46,773 bases of DNA from a virus. Location of the stretch: positions 1-46,773 of the IMG/VR virus record IMGVR_UViG_3300036851_000164. One strand, given 5' to 3'. Below the pieces are notes generated by a model. The model worked only from the letters and a program-made list of their open reading frames with translations. It was not told the DNA's origin and searched no databases. The first letter of the stretch is position 1. Every line of letters starts with the position of its first letter. Both the position numbers and the translations under genes were made by a program. Below are positions 29,138-38,677 of the stretch, piece after piece.

Positions 29138-29758
29138 ATGAGCGAAGATACCAAGCAGCCCGCGACCACTGACGCCGATGCTACGGCAAAGCCGGAGACT
29201 GAGGATAAGGGTGCGCCGGATCAGACCGACGACTTCGACAAGGCCCTTGCCGAATATGGCGAGGTCGAGACGAAGCCGTCATCCGAACAGCCGAAGCCAA
29301 AGTCCGAGGCGAAAGCCGACGACGAAACGCTCACTCGCCTCAAGCGCCTTGAGCAAGAGCAGGCCGAGCGCGTTTACCGGGAAGATTTGGGCCATGTCAT
29401 CAAGGGCGTCCGCGGCGACTTTGCTACGGACGAAGTTGACGACGAGTTCATTGAAACCTGGATCAACGCGCAAGCCAAGAGGGACATTCGCCTGGCGAAT
29501 GCCTGGGCCAAGCGGCACGACGACCCTTCCGGGTTCAAGCGTGTCGTGAAGGGCCTTGCTCAGAAGTTTGCGGAGAAGCATTCCAAGCTCCGCAAGCAAG
29601 ATCAGGACGCGACGGATACGCGAGAAGCTGTGGCCGATGCCGTTCGGAGGGGATCAGGCAAGCCCCCTGAAGGCAAGGCGCCCGACTTCAAGGATACGTC
29701 GAACGCCGAATTTCGAGAGAAGGTCAAGAAGGAGTACGGCTACACGCCGCGCGTTTAA
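29138..29758 (+). CDS. Scaffolding protein
   Basis: A 206-residue acidic, helical protein (KALAEYGEVETKPSSEQP, then LTRLKRLEQEQAERVYREDL) with a basic C-terminus (FREKVKKEYGYTPRV) as capsid-binding scaffolds have. Directly upstream of the capsid gene. GAAGGAG precedes the ATG. Assignment by composition and position. Confidence 0.75.
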   Translation: MSEDTKQPATTDADATAKPETEDKGAPDQTDDFDKALAEYGEVETKPSSEQPKPKSEAKADDETLTRLKRLEQEQAERVYREDLGHVIKGVRGDFATDEVDDEFIETWINAQAKRDIRLANAWAKRHDDPSGFKRVVKGLAQKFAEKHSKLRKQDQDATDTREAVADAVRRGSGKPPEGKAPDFKDTSNAEFREKVKKEYGYTPRV

Positions 29759-29803
29759 TTCTCTCCTCCTGATGGGGGCCATTGAGACGAAAGGATTTGT
29801 CTC

Positions 29804-30889
29804 ATGGCTCAGACCGTAACGGCAACCGACGTTGAACTGACAAAACCAGTCAACGCGGTTTTCAATCAGACCTTCCTGCGCCGCGCGCAGCAGGTCTGCC
29901 CGTACTTCGCGGGCACCATGCCCGGTCAGATCAACAAGCAGCAAGGTACGTCCACGATCAAGTGGCGCCGTATCGAGCAGGAGACGCCGAGCACTACGGC
30001 CCTCACCGAACTGACCGGCACTTCGTCCTATATGCAGGGCCGGGACGCTGACACGCCGACCTTTACCGACGTGCTGGCTACCCTGTCCAAGTATGGGCAG
30101 TTCTACATCGTCAACGAGGAAGTCGACCTCTACAACCCGAACGGCACAACCGACGAGTTGGTGGCAATTCTTGGTGAGTCCGCAGGCCGGTCACTCAACC
30201 AGCTTATGCGCGACATCATGGAGGATAACTCCACTCAGCGGTTTGCCAGCAATGTTGCCTCTAAGGGTGCTGTCCATGCTGTCGTCGTGGTCGGCGACCT
30301 CGATCGTGTCGTCAATGAGTTGAGCCGCAATTCGGCGCGTACTTTCGTGCCGATGACCACCGGCTCCGTCAATATCGGCACGGCGCCGATCTTGCGGAGC
30401 TATTGGGCGATCAACCATCCGGACGCGAGCTACAACGTGGCGAAGCTGACCGGCTTCAAGAGCGTTGAGACTTATGCCGGGCAGACGGCGATCGTTGAAG
30501 GTGAGTATGGCTATTACGGTGCCGCCGGTCGCGGCATCCGATTCGTACAGTCCGAGGATGCGTCGATCGACACTGGCGCCGGTGCGGCGCTTTCAGGTGC
30601 CGATCTGCGGGCCACGTCAAACGTCACCGACGTCTACACCATCGTCGTGTACGGTGAGGATGCGTTCGGCTCCGTAGGACTTGGTGAGCGTCACACCGAC
30701 GGTATCTATCGCGCAGGCGACAATACCGGCGGTTGGGAAATGATCTTCCATCCGAGGGGTTCCGGCGGCATCGCCGATCCCTTCAACGAAATTGCCACGT
30801 TGGCATGGAAGGCATTTTTCGCCGGCGCTGTTCTCAATGCCAACTGGTCGCGCGCAATCCGCGTGGCCGCAACCAATCTCTCCAACTAA
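29804..30889 (+). CDS. Major capsid protein (N4-gp56 type)
   Basis: A 361-residue protein resembling the N4-gp56 family: FNQTFLRRAQQVCPYFAG, GTSTIKWRRIEQETP, LTELTGTSSYMQGRD, LATLSKYGQFYIVNEEVD, and a C-terminal GSGGIADPFNEIATLAWK. Forms the HK97-fold icosahedral shell. Followed by a strong terminator at 30911-30941. Confidence 0.85.
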   Translation: MAQTVTATDVELTKPVNAVFNQTFLRRAQQVCPYFAGTMPGQINKQQGTSTIKWRRIEQETPSTTALTELTGTSSYMQGRDADTPTFTDVLATLSKYGQFYIVNEEVDLYNPNGTTDELVAILGESAGRSLNQLMRDIMEDNSTQRFASNVASKGAVHAVVVVGDLDRVVNELSRNSARTFVPMTTGSVNIGTAPILRSYWAINHPDASYNVAKLTGFKSVETYAGQTAIVEGEYGYYGAAGRGIRFVQSEDASIDTGAGAALSGADLRATSNVTDVYTIVVYGEDAFGSVGLGERHTDGIYRAGDNTGGWEMIFHPRGSGGIADPFNEIATLAWKAFFAGAVLNANWSRAIRVAATNLSN

Positions 30890-30910
30890 TTCGTTGGGGA
30901 GTGCAGGGTG

Positions 30911-30941
30911 GGGGCGGGAGCTTCGGTTCCCGCCCCTTTTT
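30911..30941 (+). terminator. Strong intrinsic terminator after the capsid gene
   Basis: GGGGCGGGA (30911-30919) pairs with TCCCGCCCC (30928-30936), capped by a C-TTCG-G tetraloop, with TTTTT directly after. It should lower transcription of downstream tail genes relative to capsid. Confidence 0.9.
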
Positions 30942-30954
30942 ATTGGGGAACGCG

Positions 30955-31434
30955 ATGCACTTGCTCAAGGTCGAAGATTTTCGCGATTGCTTGGAAAAAG
31001 CCACGCGGTCGGAGATTACCAAATTTGCGGATGCGCGCGGCGTTAAGGAAATTGATCCGCGCATGGGCGCCATTTTGATGCGCCAGATATTGCGTGCCAA
31101 GAACATCACCGACATCGACACGATGTTCCCGCGCCTGCGGTCGCGCCGGGTAGGGCAGATCAATGGCGTCAATGCCACCGCAAAATATGCCGGAGGCGAT
31201 AGTCCAAACGTCGCGCAGATCACGGCGGCCGAGGATTTGGCTCGCCAGTGGCAAGAGCAGCAAGCCAGGGAAGGGCCACCGCCAGCACCCGTGCCATCGT
31301 CCAGGCCGGCTAACCGGATGGCCGCTCTGCGTGCCGAGTGCAAGCGCCATGGCATCAAAATGTCGCGCACAGACAAAATCGCAGATTTGAGGGCTAAGCT
31401 CGATGGCGAAAACGCTGCTCAACGCAGTCAATGA
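30955..31434 (+). CDS. SAP-like domain protein, 159 aa
   Basis: GGGGAA lies before ATG 30955. N-terminal ITKFADARGVKEIDPRMGA; the C-terminal 30 residues (RMAALRAECKRHGIKMSRTD, then KIADLRAKL) match a SAP-like DNA-binding helix pair. Between capsid and adaptor; possibly a head completion factor. Confidence 0.6.
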   Translation: MHLLKVEDFRDCLEKATRSEITKFADARGVKEIDPRMGAILMRQILRAKNITDIDTMFPRLRSRRVGQINGVNATAKYAGGDSPNVAQITAAEDLARQWQEQQAREGPPPAPVPSSRPANRMAALRAECKRHGIKMSRTDKIADLRAKLDGENAAQRSQ

Positions 31435-32068
31435 AGTCCTGAAGCGCGTGGGCATCGTCCACGGCGACAGCGGCGAATTGACCGCGCTCTCGTCCACCGC
31501 GCGCCAGCGGTCGATCGATATTGCCATTCAGGTCATCAACGAGGGAATTGACGAGCTCTATAAGGCTTGTGAGCGGCCCCTGCCGAAGGTGCAAGCCGAA
31601 AGCACGATCACGCTGGCCGCCGGAGACCGCGACTATGCGCTGGCAACCGACCTGGTGACGCTGAAATGGCCGTTCATCGACAAGACCAATAACCAATACC
31701 TCTATAAAATGCCTGGGGGCTACAACGCCCTTTTGCTGCTCGATCCCGAGCAGGATGACACGGGCCTGCCGCACTTCGCCGCGATCAGCCCGGTCGATGG
31801 CGAACTCAATCTCGATCGGGCGCCGACCAGCGTAGAGGCTGGCAGGATCTACACCTACCAATACGACAAGGACCTCGTGCTCACGGTGGCAGCCGATCAA
31901 GTGCCGTTCGGCGACATGGTGTTCCGCGCGATGGTGCCGGTTTGGGTGCAGCTTTGGCGCCGCGACCAGCAGAAGGAATTTGACGGCGAACTATTCCGCT
32001 TGAACCTCGGCAGGGCGGCGAGCGGCGTAACGCAGCAGCAGCCGCGCGAACACTACTGTCCGAGGTAG
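31403..32068 (+). CDS. Head-tail adaptor / tail tubular protein A-like
   Basis: A 221-residue protein: AVNEVLKRVGIVHGDSGELT and RSIDIAIQVINEGIDELY, then a beta domain (YKMPGGYNALLLLD) and VPVWVQLWRRDQQKEFD. This matches podovirus adaptor/gp11-type connectors. Position before the long tail protein supports it. Confidence 0.7.
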   Translation: MAKTLLNAVNEVLKRVGIVHGDSGELTALSSTARQRSIDIAIQVINEGIDELYKACERPLPKVQAESTITLAAGDRDYALATDLVTLKWPFIDKTNNQYLYKMPGGYNALLLLDPEQDDTGLPHFAAISPVDGELNLDRAPTSVEAGRIYTYQYDKDLVLTVAADQVPFGDMVFRAMVPVWVQLWRRDQQKEFDGELFRLNLGRAASGVTQQQPREHYCPR

Positions 32069-32071
32069 CAA

Positions 32072-33697
32072 ATGGTCGAGCGGGTCGGACCAAAAGATGT
32101 CGACGTTGTGGTCAAGTTCGGCGGCGGACTTCACACGCGCGCGCCGGAAGATGAGATTGACGACCGCGAAGCGGCAGACGGCTTCAACTTCGATCTCGAC
32201 GCCGAGAACAGCGATCTTCGCCCACGCGCACCGTTTGACAAGATCGGCACGGCCCCGAATGCGGGATCAATCCTTGGAGGGGGGTCGTTTCGGAAGGCTG
32301 ACGGCACGGTCAAGGCATTTTTCCAGGCTGGCGCCAACGTCTATAATTGGGACGGGGATAGCTTCGACGCTTCGCCCGTCCTCGACACGGTAAATGCCAG
32401 TGCCAAGCTCCGCGGCCATTGGCGCTCGCACGCTTGGGACTTGGACGGCCTGCTACTGATCTCCGATCTTGCGCTGCTCGAGCCGGTCATGGAGTGGGAC
32501 GGCACGCTGAACGCAGCCAACTGGAACGATGTGGCGTTCCGCTCGAGCCCGTCGACGGCGTTTGGCAGCGCCGTTCATTGCAAATATATCAGCGTGGCCG
32601 ACGAGCGGGTGTTCTACTCGAATATCAAGAACGCCTCGACCACGCTCGGACACATGCTGGTCGGGTCTGAGCGGAGCGACTATGAGGAAATTTCGGTCAG
32701 CGACAGGCCATCATCTGCGCTTGGCGAGGGCGATCCGTTCCACCTGCTGACACCCGATCTACGGAAGATCAATGGCTTCGTGGAGGCGTTCGGGGCCAGG
32801 GTGATCTCGACTGAGCAGGGCCGCATTTTCAATCTCACCGGCGCGTCGGCAAAAGACTTCGCCATTGACGAGTTCTACCCGGGATCTGCGGCGGCAGGCG
32901 AGGAAAGTCTGGCCTATATCGGCACGGACATCATCTACGGGCGCCAGGGCCGCATCGAAAGCGTGCGTGACACCGACCGCTTCGGCGACACGGAAGCCGA
33001 CGATCTGACCCGCGCTGTGCTCGATCTGGTCAAGGGCTATACGAGCTGGATCACGGTTTATAACAGCCGGCTCAATCGCGTGTATCTATTCCCATCTGGC
33101 GGATCGGAAGTTTGGGTGTTCGATACCGTCATGCGGGACAGCGACAAGTCCCCGTGGATGCGCTGGCGCACGACGCACGCGCTGGCCTTAATGCCGACCT
33201 TCGTGATGTCGATGCTCGATCCGCTCGACGGGCTCGAATATGTGTTCATGGGGGACTCGACCGGCAACATCTACCGGCTTGAGGGAACCGGACTGCTGGG
33301 CGACGGAGGCACGACCGCAATCAGCACCAAATGGCTGTCGAAGCTGTTCTCTCTGCCGCTTGGTGCCAAGGCGTTCAAAGTCTCTGGCTATATCAAATAT
33401 CGCAGACCTTCGGCGGCGATCGACGTGGCGATCCAGCTTGAATATGCCGGCGAGAACATTGGCGATGAGGCGATTGTCGTCCGCCTGCCGGCGGCTGGCG
33501 CGGGCACCTATTACGGCAACGATCAGTATTACAGCGACGGAGAGTATTACGGCGTCGCGTTCCAAGACCGCCTAGTTAGGCAGAAGATTGATTTCCCTGG
33601 CGGCGACAGCAACGAGTTTCAGGTCAGGGTCACGACGAGTTCGGTCACGCCCTTCGATGTTAATGAGATCGGACTCAGGTTCAGTGCCACAAGCTAA
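32072..33697 (+). CDS. Tail hub / stabilisation protein (P22 gp10-like)
   Basis: A 541-residue beta-rich protein with the style of podovirus stabilisation or tail tubular B proteins: VKFGGGLHTRAPEDEIDDRE, GGSFRKADGTVKAFF, LAYIGTDIIYGRQGRIESVR and YSDGEYYGVAFQDR. Forms the tail tube hub below the adaptor. Four bases after the adaptor gene. Confidence 0.75.
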   Translation: MVERVGPKDVDVVVKFGGGLHTRAPEDEIDDREAADGFNFDLDAENSDLRPRAPFDKIGTAPNAGSILGGGSFRKADGTVKAFFQAGANVYNWDGDSFDASPVLDTVNASAKLRGHWRSHAWDLDGLLLISDLALLEPVMEWDGTLNAANWNDVAFRSSPSTAFGSAVHCKYISVADERVFYSNIKNASTTLGHMLVGSERSDYEEISVSDRPSSALGEGDPFHLLTPDLRKINGFVEAFGARVISTEQGRIFNLTGASAKDFAIDEFYPGSAAAGEESLAYIGTDIIYGRQGRIESVRDTDRFGDTEADDLTRAVLDLVKGYTSWITVYNSRLNRVYLFPSGGSEVWVFDTVMRDSDKSPWMRWRTTHALALMPTFVMSMLDPLDGLEYVFMGDSTGNIYRLEGTGLLGDGGTTAISTKWLSKLFSLPLGAKAFKVSGYIKYRRPSAAIDVAIQLEYAGENIGDEAIVVRLPAAGAGTYYGNDQYYSDGEYYGVAFQDRLVRQKIDFPGGDSNEFQVRVTTSSVTPFDVNEIGLRFSATS

Positions 33698-34256
33698 GAA
33701 GCCGCACTGGAAGCTCGGCAACACGCTCCGTCAAAACGAGGAGTTCAAGCTAAAGCGCAAACTAGAATATCGTCCCATCGAGGATGAGGACGTGCGCTAT
33801 GCCTGGGCAGCATACAAGATGGGTGCTCTCAAGAGCGCGTTTGAGGACGGATTGACGCCTGAGGCGTTCAAAACTGAGTTCGTACAATTCATCTTGAGCC
33901 GATACGACGCGGCGTGGGTGCTGTTTGCGGAGACGCGCAACGGCTTTATCCCGGCTGGGTTAGCATTGGGTTTCTGGCCGCACGCGGCGGTGTCGCATTT
34001 CCTGATCTTCAACAATTTTGTCTGGTTTCCGTGGGCGACGCCGCGCAACAGGATCGAGAGCTCGGTTAATTTCTTCAAATGGATACGGCACGACATTCCG
34101 ATGATTGGATTTGCGCGTCCGCGGGACAAAAAATTCTGCGAAGTGTTGGCGCAACATGGTCTTTTAGCAAAAGTGGGAACGACGTTTAACGTGTTTCCTA
34201 GCGAAAAAGCAGCGGTTTGGGAGACGAGAAATGGGCGATCTGCTGAGCGGGCCTGA
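33684..34256 (+). CDS. GNAT-like virion protein (GTG start)
   Basis: A 190-residue protein from GTG 33684, overlapping the tail gene by 14 bases. VLFAETRNGFIPAGLALGFW and SVNFFKWIRHDIPMIGFARP, then FCEVLAQHGLLAKVGTTFNV, suggest the acetyltransferase-like fold of T7-group internal virion proteins. Likely virion-associated; catalysis not shown. Confidence 0.6.
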   Translation: MPQAKKPHWKLGNTLRQNEEFKLKRKLEYRPIEDEDVRYAWAAYKMGALKSAFEDGLTPEAFKTEFVQFILSRYDAAWVLFAETRNGFIPAGLALGFWPHAAVSHFLIFNNFVWFPWATPRNRIESSVNFFKWIRHDIPMIGFARPRDKKFCEVLAQHGLLAKVGTTFNVFPSEKAAVWETRNGRSAERA

Positions 34257-34995
34257 GATCAAAACTGGCCCTATGAACAAGGCTTTTGCGCAAGGCATTC
34301 AGGCCGCTAAGAAGCTGAAGCCGGTCGGCCTCGACGCCGGAGGTCTGACGTCGACCTTCGCCAAGAACAGCATTTCGATCAACGCCTCGCCGGAACGCGC
34401 TGGCCTAGTCGGCAGCATCGCCGATCGGTTCTTGGAGCAGGCTGGGCTCACGGCTGGCCTGCGCGCGAAGGTCGCCCCCGGCTTCAGCGACTTGCGTGCC
34501 TCGCGGCTTCAAGAGATCGAGAACGCACGCAGGGCGTCAATCTCCAATCTGCGGGACAATCTCGCGCGGCGGCGCGTGCTGGGATCGAGTTTCGGTGCCG
34601 ATGCGGAAACGCGGGCCGAGATCGAGTTCGCTCAGCAGAAAGAGCGGGTGCAGGCCGAGAGCTTCCTGCAAGAGATCGACCTGACGAACAAGTTCATCGC
34701 GCAGGAATTTGATCTGACGCGACAGGCATTCGGCACGAAGCTGGGCGAACTGAACCTTCAGGCTGACCTTGCTGCTGGCCTGACGGCGCAGGCTACGGAG
34801 ACGCTGAAAGCAAGCGCGCAGCTTCAGGCACAACTCGCCATGCAGAGCGCCACCACCAACGCTCAGCTTGGCATCGCCCAAGCGGGATTGGACGCGCAAG
34901 CGCAGGCCGGCGTCGGCTCGCTGATCGGTAAGGTCGCGGGTATTGCGCTCGCCCCGGCCACGGGCGGTCTGTCTCTCGCGGCTCTAGGGGCATAG
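34231..34995 (+). CDS. Internal virion / ejection protein
   Basis: A 254-residue protein rich in Ala, Gln and Leu, with helical repeats (LRASRLQEIENARRASISN, AETRAEIEFAQQKERVQAE) and a hydrophobic Gly/Ala C-terminus (LIGKVAGIALAPATGGLSLA). Fits DNA-ejection proteins such as T7 gp14 or P22 gp7. Confidence 0.65.
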   Translation: MGDLLSGPEIKTGPMNKAFAQGIQAAKKLKPVGLDAGGLTSTFAKNSISINASPERAGLVGSIADRFLEQAGLTAGLRAKVAPGFSDLRASRLQEIENARRASISNLRDNLARRRVLGSSFGADAETRAEIEFAQQKERVQAESFLQEIDLTNKFIAQEFDLTRQAFGTKLGELNLQADLAAGLTAQATETLKASAQLQAQLAMQSATTNAQLGIAQAGLDAQAQAGVGSLIGKVAGIALAPATGGLSLAALGA

Positions 34996-35004
34996 GAGAA
35001 CGAC

Positions 35005-35784
35005 ATGGGCATTGGCATCGCGCTCGGCGGCGTGGCGAGGGGTTTGGAGTCCGCCGAACAGGCGCTTCAAAACCAGCAAGAGCTTAAACTACGCCAGCAG
35101 ACCATTTTGCAGGATGCGGACCTGCGGAAGCAGGCAGTCGGCGTCCAAGAGCGAGGCTTGCAGCGCGCAGAACAGCAAGACCTACTCTCGCAGGCCGACA
35201 CTATCATCGGCAACGAACTCAAGGTGGTGGGCGAGGTCATCAAAGAGGGCCTAGCCGCCGGCCACACCAAAGAGCAGCTTGCCACCGCTGTGGAGCCGAT
35301 CCTGGCCGATGTCGACCGGCTCTCGGCCCGCGTGGGCCGCGACAGCAGCGTTTACCGAAATCAAGTGGGCGCCATGCTCACCCAGCCGACGGCTGCCCAG
35401 GCTGCCGCTGCCGAGGGCACGGCAGAAGCCGAAAAGAGTAAGGCGATGACCGCCGCCGGCGTATCGAGCGCGAACGTCATGGAGACGATCAAGCTCAAGA
35501 TTGCCCGCGGCGATCAGCTAACGCCTGGCGAGGAACGTCTTTACAGCGACAGCCTCAAGCAAGGCACAGGCGGCGTGGTCGAATTGCTGCGGGCGCTTGG
35601 AGTTGGCGAGGAGGCTTCGGCTGAAGCCCCGCCTGCGCCGACTGCAGCGATGCCTTCCGAGGCTCCCAAGGGCACGTTCAAGACCGAGGCTGATTACTAT
35701 AAGGCGGTCAACACTGGCCGGATCAAGGTGGAGGCCGGTGACAAGGTGGTGATTGGCGGCCAACTCCGCACGGTGATTGAATAA
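35005..35784 (+). CDS. Internal virion / ejection protein
   Basis: A 259-residue protein: a glycine-rich hydrophobic start (MGIGIALGGVARGLESAEQ), long Gln-rich coiled coil (QNQQELKLRQQTILQDADL), and a C-terminal FKTEADYYKAVNTGRIKVEAG module common at the ends of phage ejection proteins. ATG overlap with the next gene. Confidence 0.65.
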   Translation: MGIGIALGGVARGLESAEQALQNQQELKLRQQTILQDADLRKQAVGVQERGLQRAEQQDLLSQADTIIGNELKVVGEVIKEGLAAGHTKEQLATAVEPILADVDRLSARVGRDSSVYRNQVGAMLTQPTAAQAAAAEGTAEAEKSKAMTAAGVSSANVMETIKLKIARGDQLTPGEERLYSDSLKQGTGGVVELLRALGVGEEASAEAPPAPTAAMPSEAPKGTFKTEADYYKAVNTGRIKVEAGDKVVIGGQLRTVIE

Positions 35785-38453
35785 TGGTCAGGCTGGCTCC
35801 TCTCGGTCTTGACGACGTGGAGTTGGTGACGGACGAAGAAGGCCGCGTGAGCCTTGAGAAGAAGAAACACAGGATTGCTCCCGTCGAAGAAGGCCCTGCC
35901 ATCCGGGTCGGCAGGAAGGTAATGGAGGGCGTTGAGGCTGGCGCACAGGTCACGAAACTCGCCCCTGCCAGCCCGCTTGTCGGAGCCCTCGGCGCCATTA
36001 CAGCCGCCTATGAGGCTGGCGTGCGCGGGCTAGGGCAGATCGGCGAGGAAGTGACAGGCAAGCCCGGCCTCGAGCGCGACCTTCGGATGCTGGTTGACAG
36101 CGCCGCCATCGTGACGGGCGGTCTGCCAGGGGCAACGCTTCCCAAACTCGCCCGGCTCAAGGCCGAGGAAACCGCTGCGGTTGCGCCGCGTATCGCTCGC
36201 CCGGCGGAAGCCTTGAGCAGCGCGACGCCAGGGCAAAGGCTTATCGGCGATCTCGAGACGCGCGGCATGGCTGCGCTCGATAGTTCGCCGGAACTGAATG
36301 CCTTGAGGCTAGAGGCGATGGAGAAGCTGAAGCGCCTCGACGCCACCGAGCCGATCGTCAAGGAAACTCTGTCGCGCGACGTGAACCAAGCCGTCCTCGA
36401 ATTGCTCGAGGCCGGTGAGGTCCGGCTGGCACCGGACATCAAGATCAGCGATCAGGTCATGGACCTGTTGCAGACGAATATCCTTGAGCCGGAGATTTTC
36501 CAGGCGATCCTCGCGCGCAACAACGTCAATCCGGTCAAATTCTTGGAGCAAGTGACGCAGGGCGAACTCGGCGTTGCCATGCGGCAGAGCGCGACCCTGG
36601 GCGCCCGCACGCTGCAAAAGCTGAGCGAGTTGCGTAAGGCGGAAATGCGGATCCGTGCCCTGGCCGGCGAGCAGTCCGATGATGTGGCTGCGTTCCTGGC
36701 TCAACAGCAGGACATCGGCGACCGCGGTGCCACGTCGTTCATCCGGCGGGTCGGCAACATCTGGCGCGGCTCATTGGTGAGCCAGCTTGCTACTGCCGTC
36801 CGCAACTTCGAGACTTCGGTGATGAGGGGTGGCGTCGACGTGCTGGTGGAGGGCATGGAGCGCGGGCTTCGTACCGTGTTCAGTAGCCCGATCCAGCGTC
36901 GTCAATCGGCGATTGACGAGCCGCTGACCGCTTGGGGCGATTTCGTCGGGCTGGTCGGCCCGCGCAAGGCGATTGAACTGACCAAGGCCATTACCGCTGT
37001 GAAGCCGTCCGTGCGGGAAGGCTTGTTCGCACGCTATGCTGGCGACGTGAGCCGTGCGTCCGGAAGCCGCGGATTGCTCGGCGGCGTCGAGCGCGCGGTC
37101 GACATGTCGAACTTCTTTAACCGCGTGCAGGATAAGATACTCAGAAGCTCGTTCTTCTCGGCTGAGCTCCGACAGCGCATGGCAGCAAAGGGCCTCGATC
37201 TTGACGATGCCATGGCGAACAACCGTATCGGCTCCATTCCCGACGACTTGATAAAAACCAGTGTCCAAGCGGCCTTAGAAAAGACGTGGGCGGCGCCGAT
37301 CGGCAAAGGCATCCTGACCGACATCGCGCTCGGCTGGGATAAGTTCGCCACGCTTGGTGGGCGCATCCCGAACACGATCACCCCGTTCCTGCGCTTCATG
37401 GTGCAGTCGATGCGCTGGCAGTTCCAACACAGCCCGTTGGGCGCCACACGCTTGCTGCACCCGACCGAATTGAAGGGCCTCATTACCGGCAAGCCGGAAC
37501 AGGTCAAGAAGGCATCGCAAGCCCTGGTCGGCTCGAGTTTCCTGTACGGCGCCTACCTGATACGAGACAGCAAATATGCCGGGCCTCAGTGGTACGAGAT
37601 CAAGCTGCCCGACGGGCGCACGATCGACACGCGGCCGTTCGCACCGTTTTCCACTTATCTTTTCGTGGCCGATCTCATCAAGCGGCAGAACGACGGCACG
37701 CTGCTCGGCACCGATTTCAAGGCTGTGGCCCAAGGACTGATCGGCGTGAACTTCCGCGCCGGCGCCGGCCTCTACATTGTCGACCAACTCATCGACCAGT
37801 TGAGCGGCGTGAAGTCGCTCGACAAGATGGCGAACATCGTCAAGTCCTATGTCGGCAACGTGCTCGGCGGTTTCGCCGTGCCGTTCCAGACACTCAAGGA
37901 CGCCATCGCGCAATTCGACCAAGAGGAACGCATTGTGCGCGAGACGCGGGATGCGCCGCTCACGGGCCCCGCCAGGACTCGTATTCCGTTCGCTGCGCGG
38001 GGTTTGCCCGAAGCGGAGTTCCCAACCCGCTCCGAGCCTTTCGAGCGCGAGCAGCCGCTTTTGAGGCAGCTAACAGGTATCTCGCTGCGCCAGGCGCCTA
38101 ACCCTGCCGAAGCCGAACTTGGCCGGCTCGGGTTCACGCGAAGGGAAATTCTGCCTCCGACCGGCGACCTCGTATTCGACCGGCTGATGGCAAAGCACCT
38201 TGGGCCGCTGGTCGAGAACGTGCTTGGCGCCGTGGTGCAGTCGAAGAAGTATCAGTCGATCACCGACAATTTCGCCAAGGCGGAACTGGTCCGTCAAACG
38301 CTGCCGAAGCTGCGCGACCTCGCCCGGGCCCAAGCCTATGCCGAGGACAAGACGGCGCAGATCAGGCTCAAGTATTCGCGTCTCCCCCGTCGTCAGAGGG
38401 CTTTGATCGAAAGCGTTTTGCAATCCAGAGGGCAAGAGCTTCGGCTTCCTTAG
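35784..38453 (+). CDS. Large internal virion protein
   Basis: An 889-residue protein, the longest of the window. Mostly helical with hydrophobic patches (FLYGAYLIRDSKYAGPQWYE, LIGVNFRAGAGLYIVDQLID). No lytic transglycosylase motif was seen. Position after two smaller ejection proteins matches the big ejection protein of T7- or P22-like phages (gp16 type), which forms the channel across the envelope. Confidence 0.7.
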   Translation: MVRLAPLGLDDVELVTDEEGRVSLEKKKHRIAPVEEGPAIRVGRKVMEGVEAGAQVTKLAPASPLVGALGAITAAYEAGVRGLGQIGEEVTGKPGLERDLRMLVDSAAIVTGGLPGATLPKLARLKAEETAAVAPRIARPAEALSSATPGQRLIGDLETRGMAALDSSPELNALRLEAMEKLKRLDATEPIVKETLSRDVNQAVLELLEAGEVRLAPDIKISDQVMDLLQTNILEPEIFQAILARNNVNPVKFLEQVTQGELGVAMRQSATLGARTLQKLSELRKAEMRIRALAGEQSDDVAAFLAQQQDIGDRGATSFIRRVGNIWRGSLVSQLATAVRNFETSVMRGGVDVLVEGMERGLRTVFSSPIQRRQSAIDEPLTAWGDFVGLVGPRKAIELTKAITAVKPSVREGLFARYAGDVSRASGSRGLLGGVERAVDMSNFFNRVQDKILRSSFFSAELRQRMAAKGLDLDDAMANNRIGSIPDDLIKTSVQAALEKTWAAPIGKGILTDIALGWDKFATLGGRIPNTITPFLRFMVQSMRWQFQHSPLGATRLLHPTELKGLITGKPEQVKKASQALVGSSFLYGAYLIRDSKYAGPQWYEIKLPDGRTIDTRPFAPFSTYLFVADLIKRQNDGTLLGTDFKAVAQGLIGVNFRAGAGLYIVDQLIDQLSGVKSLDKMANIVKSYVGNVLGGFAVPFQTLKDAIAQFDQEERIVRETRDAPLTGPARTRIPFAARGLPEAEFPTRSEPFEREQPLLRQLTGISLRQAPNPAEAELGRLGFTRREILPPTGDLVFDRLMAKHLGPLVENVLGAVVQSKKYQSITDNFAKAELVRQTLPKLRDLARAQAYAEDKTAQIRLKYSRLPRRQRALIESVLQSRGQELRLP

Positions 38454-38640
38454 CCCGCTCGTAACCGGCGAGAGAGCCGATCAGTAGCCCGAATAGCAGA
38501 CAGATAATAATGGTTTCGGCCTCATAGCCCGCCGTGAGCGGCGCAGCGACCGCTTTGTAGAACTGCACGATCATCCAAGCGAACGGGGACAGGAATACTG
38601 TCCCCATCACCAATTCGCCTATCCAGCCCGGCTCGCGCAT
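38368..38640 (-). CDS. Possible antisense small membrane protein, 90 aa
   Basis: Reads MREPGWIGELVMGTVFLSP, then FAWMIVQFYKAVAAPLTAG and TIIICLLFGLLIGSLAGYER: two clear hydrophobic helices with a basic end. It covers the only gap (38454-38677) in the late operon, on the opposite strand, overlapping the big ejection gene by 86 bases. It lacks a good ribosome binding site. It could be a holin-like protein or a chance frame. Confidence 0.45.
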   Translation of the reverse strand: MREPGWIGELVMGTVFLSPFAWMIVQFYKAVAAPLTAGYEAETIIICLLFGLLIGSLAGYERAKEAEALALWIAKRFRSKPSDDGGDANT

Positions 38641-38677
38641 GGGCTGCGATGGTACTTGCCAAAAGAGGAAAAACGCA

